From: Fistularia commersonii
Lineage: Eukaryota > Chordata > Actinopteri > Syngnathiformes > Fistulariidae
DNA: 64,000 nt
Assembly (NCBI GenBank): GCA_037954325.1
Contig: JBBMNZ010000002.1
Span: forward strand, 14,493,679-14,557,678
Direction: 5' to 3'
Shown: one piece after another, positions 58,001 through 64,000 of the stretch
Numbering within the stretch: the stretch's first letter is position 1
Layout: each line of letters starts with the position of its first letter
Made by a program: the position numbers and the translations under genes
The notes under the pieces: generated by a model
What the model saw: only the letters and a program-made list of their open reading frames with translations
The model's database searches: none
Told to the model about the DNA's origin: nothing

Positions 58001-61000
58001 CAAGAAGCCCCGTGGCATGAAAACAGACCGCCCTAATTACGCATAAGTCCGTAAAACACCCCTTTTACACCCCTAAAAAGTCCTGCATTTTTAGCAAACA
58101 TGGGAAAACATGCGAAAACACACAACTATATACACGTGGAAAATCCCAGTTTCCGTCTGACCCCTGTCCATGTTTGATACAAGGACAAACACGGCGGCTT
58201 ACATCAATGGAGCTTTTCTCTCAGGTAGAGGGAAACCTCACACATACAGATACTCACACATACAAATGGTACATATGGAAACACACCAACTGGGCTACCC
58301 CCTCACACACTCACATGCTCCAGACCTCTGTAAATGTCAGACCGTGGGAGAGTGGGTTTATCTTGGAGCTGCATGGTATTTTTACACATTTTATTACTGG
58401 CTCTCTCTCAAACATGCACAATCACATGTACACACACCAGGACTGCCAACACCGCCCACCCAACTCAAGGACAAACCTCGGTCTAGGTAGTCTATCTCGA
58501 GGTGCATAGCACAAATTCACTGGACCATGTTTTCGCACATCCCATCGTGTCTCTGCAAAATTTCACCAAATGCCAAGACTGGAGCTAATGTCGATGGGGA
58601 TGATTTCTCCCTCTTGTTCTTGAAACACCTCGATGTGAAAAGGAGCTGAACGTTGCATCGACTGCGGTGCCATTTATTTTTCTTCTGTCTGTCATCTGTG
58701 GCTGCAGAGCTTTTATCTGCGTGGACCATAAGTGCACACCATTGGGGACTTCCTCTGTGTAAAATACCTGATCTGGATGAGAGCGAGTGTTTATTTAATG
58801 AATAGATGGCCTTTCCTTGACTGAAAGATAATATTGTCTTTGTCTTGACCAGTCTAGACTTGGACGACATCATAAAAAGACATTATAACTTATCGTGCCT
58901 ACCACCCACCATATCGTACCTACCAGAATCAATGTACAGTGTACAGTATGAGAGACACTAAGATGTGTCATTTACAGCTAAAAAAAAACTATGAGACCAA
59001 AAGACACTTAAAAAAGGCAAAAAAGTACCAATATTCTGAAACATAAAAGCTAAAAGTTGACATTAACCTTCATCTAGTTTTACAGCACAGTTGCTATGGC
59101 GTAAAACCTTTTGTTTATGTCTGATTTGTACTCTCTGAGACATGCATTCAAACTGTGAAGATAGTTTGTAACAGCAAGCTTGCTGTTGTTTGTTTCTTTA
59201 ACATCTTCAACATGGCTTCAGGAGTGTTGGTGGCTGAACGTGGAGGGGGAGACTGGGAACACGACAATGCCTGTCTCCCTCCCTGCTGTTCCACCCAGGA
59301 GCCTAAACTACTAATGGCCCCTAATGTATAAATACCATTCTGTAGACATTAGTCACACTTTCTCTCTTTCCCTGACACACATGCATACACACACACATAT
59401 GCACACACATACACTCAGAGGCTGGACTATAAGGCATTAGTCACAGTGCAGCCTTGCCTATGGTTGGATTGCAGATGAGGGCCAAGGCCAGGGGTTGAGA
59501 GTCTAAATTCTCTTGCACAAACAATGCATGTCAAAGAGGCCCATCAGAGGCTTTCTTTAGGGACGGGAAGATGTTGTATAAAGGACAAAGCGAGGGCAGC
59601 AAATCTGTACTGGGCACTGATGATAGAGACATGTACATCCAAAGACACAGGTCACTATTGTAATGTGCTTGTTTTTTTTTATGTGTTCATATCGTGATCG
59701 TGCGTGCATGTAAGCTGCATTGAAAATGTTAAACCGCTGACAGAGTTTGATGTTGTAATAGAGGTTGAACACATGTTCTCATTGGCAGCGTAATGTAAAG
59801 TTTATTTTTCTTTTTCAAAATCATTTCTTCAACTAAGACCACAAGCAGAGGAGAACGAATGCCATTTCAGGTCCAGGGGATTTTGCTGACAGCTAAATAT
59901 CTTCATTTTACAATGAAGCATTAGAATGCAAATTGTGTTTTAAAAAGAGCTCGTCTGTGCAGTGTCATTGATATGTGTTTAAAGCATCATTAATCAGCTC
60001 TATAAAGACTTTATGAAAACTCATTAATCATTGTTTTTTGGGGAGAACGTGAAAAAATGTGTTTACTTGTATGCATTCTCGTGTGTGGGGCAGCAGGATG
60101 TTTGAATTTATGGATGTGACCTTACCGAAAATTTCTACCATTTTCCCACACAAATTTATCTTTGATAAATTCACCATCTTCATCTTTCCACCCACATACA
60201 TAATCAATCACATACTTCAGTATCCAGTCGAGGACTGGATTTTTCGGTCGATGGAGGAGGGGCCTGATTTTTGGTGAAATCTCATACGGTACTCGAAAAA
60301 AAAAATCATCCGATCTACAACAATATGAAAATCCTGAATAAGTGTCATATTCCACATGAAAGTAATTAACGGTTTCAAAAGCTATTCATAACCTTTCCGG
60401 GTAACAAACTTGCTTTTTGGATGATTTAACAACTACTGAACTTCATGGATGTCATTATGGAGAGTATCAATCACACCGCTGAGATCCCTCAGCCATTCAT
60501 CAACCAAAGTGCTGTAAAACACATAGGAATTGATCTATCTACATAAATTCAATATTTGCATTGAAAACATTGGATGGCAAATACTATCAGTCTCACCTAA
60601 CTGGTTTACAGTAGACCTTTATTAATGTTCTTTTATGTTGCACCACAATGGAAAAATCAAATAAAACAATCTGTTGGGTCGGAGGTCCTTGTGTTACATG
60701 TTTTCGCAAACAAAAGAAAACTAATTTTCCACATCCAACTATAAAGATATGCGACATCAGTTCAGGCCTTGCAGCTGATTGGCTAATCATTGGGCTCTCT
60801 TCTCATCCTTCATTGGTCATTTTAACCATAATTCTCTGTTACATTTGATAAAGCTTGACTAAAATCATATATCTTACTGAATTCCGAATGAAAGAATTCC
60901 ATGTCCGAACACAGGCAACACTTGTATATATTGTATATATCTTGTCAGCGGACAAAATTGAGGACATCAGAAAGTATTAATATTTTGTTTCCATTAAAAA

Positions 61001-64000
61001 GGTTGTGTGTGGTTTGGCGGCTTCATGTTGGCTATTTTGTGACTAAATAGGAATGTGCGTATTGAAATAAAAGCGGCTGGAAAGTCTAACGAGTTAGTAG
61101 CATTTGGGGGGGATTCCATGAGAAAACACCTCACCAGGGCTTTCCTCTACATCCTTTTTCTCCGCCCGCGCAGGCACTTGTCCTTGTACGCGCTAATAGA
61201 CAGTGACACGTGCACATGCAGGGAGAGCGAGGCATGCTACTTTCTGCTTCTCTTGGACTATGATAAAAACTTCTGGCAGGTTGTTCAGATTAATTTAGGC
61301 TGCGATGTCAAACAGCTGCATAGTGGCTGCATACAGCTACGACACTACCCAGTCTGTTTAATTCTTCATCTTCTGAGGACTGGGAGGAAGAGCTCCAGGC
61401 ACCTGAAGCTGAGCTTTCAGCCCATATATTAGCTTTTCCACATGAATCAACATGTCTAACTATCTCTTCGGTATGATCCCTGTTCCTTCTCATTATGTCC
61501 ATATTTTACGCCTCATTTCATTATTGATGCTCAGTCTGTGGTCTCCAGTTGATAATGCCGTAATGTTTAGTACCTTCGCAGAATCGCCAGGCAAAAGGGA
61601 GTGGCACACTGACTCCATGAGGCACACTTTCCACTGATTTAGCTTTTGTTTTTTACTAGGTAGGAACTCTCAAGAGACTGTAGACTGGAAATTTTAGCAA
61701 GGGTGCCTCGTTAACGGGAGAGAGCAAAAAAAGAGATTTTAAGCAATTTAATTTTGTCTTTGAAAGAACTGGCCCTTACGATGGAAACCAGTGGTCGAAC
61801 ACAATTGCTTCTGAACTTGCAGCAGAGAGCACAACACTAAGGGTGATTTTCATTCAGAACATGAGATTTTGGACAAACTCGCATGAGTTTTCTCACGATG
61901 GACCATTTCTGAACTGAAACCTATTGAGGCTGAAGAGCAACACCGCAGCACTAATACTTTCCATTAAGTCACTCAAAGAGCACACTGGCTGATCTCGAAC
62001 GGCAGGACGAACTGTGTCATGGAATATCATGGGCCATTTGGCAGCTGATGTCATGGGTAAATAGACAAAAGAAACATTTTCTCACCTGTGATGGATGATC
62101 GTGGCTTTCAAATGAATTTGACTAAAACATTTTACCCCATCCTGTCAGTTCAAAGAAATTTGCTTTAATGTATTTAAGTTGCTCATGTTCTGTTTCACAA
62201 AATTCACATTTTACATTGACTAGTGAGGTCTTTACGTCACATGAGGAACCAATACTTTTAATTTTAACAGTATTACTCTCCTGCTCCAACTGGGGTACTC
62301 GTAGAAGGGAAATTGTGGGATAACAAGAAGAATAAGTAATTAACCAAATCACAATTTCCTTTTTATGCAAGACTCTAAATTACAAACATGATTTTCCATA
62401 AAGAAATTAGGATATACAGTATATAATTTGTTTTAAGAGCAAAAAACAAGGGATTGCATAGGTAAGCCCTTTCTTGCATGGACTAGCAGAGAAATCAATT
62501 TACTGTGGCAATTTACAAAACACAGTACAATTTACAAAACACTGTGGCGTGTTCGTAGGTGTGAGAATAGCTGCTCGTCTCAAGATGTCACCTTGTGATC
62601 GCTTGTATACTTGTCAAGGCTGCGCCCCTCCTTTCGGCCTATTATCGGCCGGGTTTGGTGACCCCGATGTGCAGGACGAGTGGTAATGAATGAGTGAATG
62701 TTAGAGGGTTTGATGACCAGCAGGTCACACCTTCCTGGTAGTGCCACCACCCCATCTGAGAGCCCCAATTCTCCACTTATTGACACTATTATACTGTCAC
62801 CATGGCACCCTGATACTACCAAAGCTGACAGCCTCATCAATCTTCTGCTGACTGAGTACACCCATACACACTCAAGACAACTTTGTCTGTAGCTCCCAGG
62901 CCTCTTCTTGCGGGGGAGTTTAGTATTCTTTCACATCTGACATGTCAAGCTCTCTTTTATCTTTGAATAATGCATGAATTCTTATTGAAATACAGTTGTA
63001 CGTTTGGCACAACACTCCACTTATTTGGCTTCGCTGTAAGATGTTGAGGTACCCCACATATTAAAGTGGCGTGTCAAACCTCGAATCCCACATCCCCTTT
63101 TTTTTTTTCATCTCCCCTTTCTGAGTAAGATATATGCAATTTACAGAACTTCCTTTCTGGTTGACTTTATGCAGCAGCCCATATTTCTCCACAAGTCAGA
63201 CCACCCTCCACTATAGGCTCTCCAAGTCTTTGCACCGAATCTCTTCCGTTCATGTGTTTGTAGCAAGCCGGTCCACTAGCTGCTGATTTGAGGCCTCAGT
63301 GTTCTCTCAGGCCTCTCCTTTCCCAGCTCCTCTCTCCTGAAGCGCTGTGGGTGTGTTTAGAGCATGCCCAGCAGGCTGCTCTCCATCACAAAGCCCTCTT
63401 CTTCCTCAGTCCAAGGCTACCAGCTGGTGAGAGTGGACAGTGTAAATGTGTATGTATGTTGGAGACGGGCTGGAAAAAAAAAAAAAAGATGACTACTCCT
63501 TGCTTCACCGATCCAAACAGAATGGACCTTAAATGCTTGGAGAGAGATGTAGGACTTGGATATTTAGGTGGAATAAATCAACAAGCCGGATTCATTAGAA
63601 GCGGCGCTGCAGGGTTTTTTGTTTTATCTCCACAGCGGGCAGGCAAACCCGATAAAAACTCCTACACTCAGTAGCAATTCCACCATGGAAGAAAAGGAAC
63701 ATAAAGAAATAATGAATTGCTGGCCTTGAGGTTCTGGAATCCAAATTAATTTTGGGTCATGTCATGTGAGAGCTGTGGCCAAGCAAGAGAATGAAACAGC
63801 TGAACTACATCACCTTTCTGGAGCACTGGACAAATCAAGTATCTTCATGGGAAGTCCCAGCGTTCAAATGGCCTGCCTGTCGTGAAAGCTTTTACCAAAA
63901 GTTTTCATGCAGAAGAACAGAAGTATGATAAAAGATTTTGGAAAGAGCGCCTTCAAATTCTCTGCTGGTTAAAAAGATCATGCAACCTCTGAAATTCAAG
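53192..64000. other. Intergenic DNA, no confident gene
   Basis: I find no multi-exon gene or known protein motif on either strand. Notable contents are a (TG)n run at 55031-55067, a stretch at 56300-56950 with many TAATT-type motifs that could be regulatory, and a 77-codon minus-strand frame at 60122-60355. A diverged SINE-like tail lies near 62620-62700. In human the genes beyond PTPN20 include growth factor genes, and none is seen here. Confidence 0.5.
55031..55067. repeat. (TG)n microsatellite
   Basis: About 18 uninterrupted TG units in intergenic DNA. Confidence 0.96.

Noticed and set aside
58170..58509. Two overlapping frames of about 110 codons
   Set aside because: Overlapping frames full of CA-repeat-derived residues (HTHTYK-type), without splice context or similarity.

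Overview
The window is vertebrate nuclear DNA, almost certainly from a ray-finned (teleost) fish. Genes are split into many short exons with GT-AG introns. Long dinucleotide and tetranucleotide microsatellites are common, and the interspersed repeats (an RTE/Rex3-like LINE ending in a GATG tail, LINE tails, a TIR-bearing MITE) are of kinds common in fish. There is no sign of prokaryotic organisation. Exon models below were built by hand from splice sites, reading phase and protein-family motifs; every junction but one keeps the frame.

Layout. 1-3003: 5' flank of arhgap22, no confident gene. 3004-14867 (+): arhgap22, ten coding exons, 728 codons (PH, RhoGAP, C-terminal coiled coil); its long first intron holds two retroposon remnants. 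14868-16946: convergent 3' UTRs. 16947-23384 (-): mapk8 (JNK1), eleven coding exons per transcript plus one of two mutually exclusive exons, 437 codons for the long form. A candidate non-coding first exon lies near 26.1 kb. 25.4-28.15 kb: GC-rich divergent promoter domain. 30353-50783 (+): a giant KIND-FERM-PDZ-PTP tyrosine phosphatase in about 46 coding exons and about 2,408 codons. 50784-64000: no confident gene; repeats, a perfect 43-bp palindrome and possible regulatory DNA.

How the genes relate. In human, 10q11 carries ARHGAP22, MAPK8, FRMPD2 and PTPN20, and 4q21 carries the paralogous set ARHGAP24, MAPK10 and PTPN13, in matching relative orientation. Sequence details here identify arhgap22 and mapk8, not arhgap24 and mapk10. 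The phosphatase therefore sits where mammals have two separate genes, FRMPD2 (KIND-FERM-PDZ) and PTPN20 (PTP), yet here it reads as one continuous PTPN13-like gene. It has a sixth PDZ domain and an Ala in place of the usual Ser/Thr after the catalytic-loop Arg. This is the most interesting content of the window. The three products are signalling proteins: a Rac-directed GAP, a stress MAP kinase, and a submembrane scaffold phosphatase. The sequence gives no evidence that they act together; their proximity is best explained by ancient linkage.
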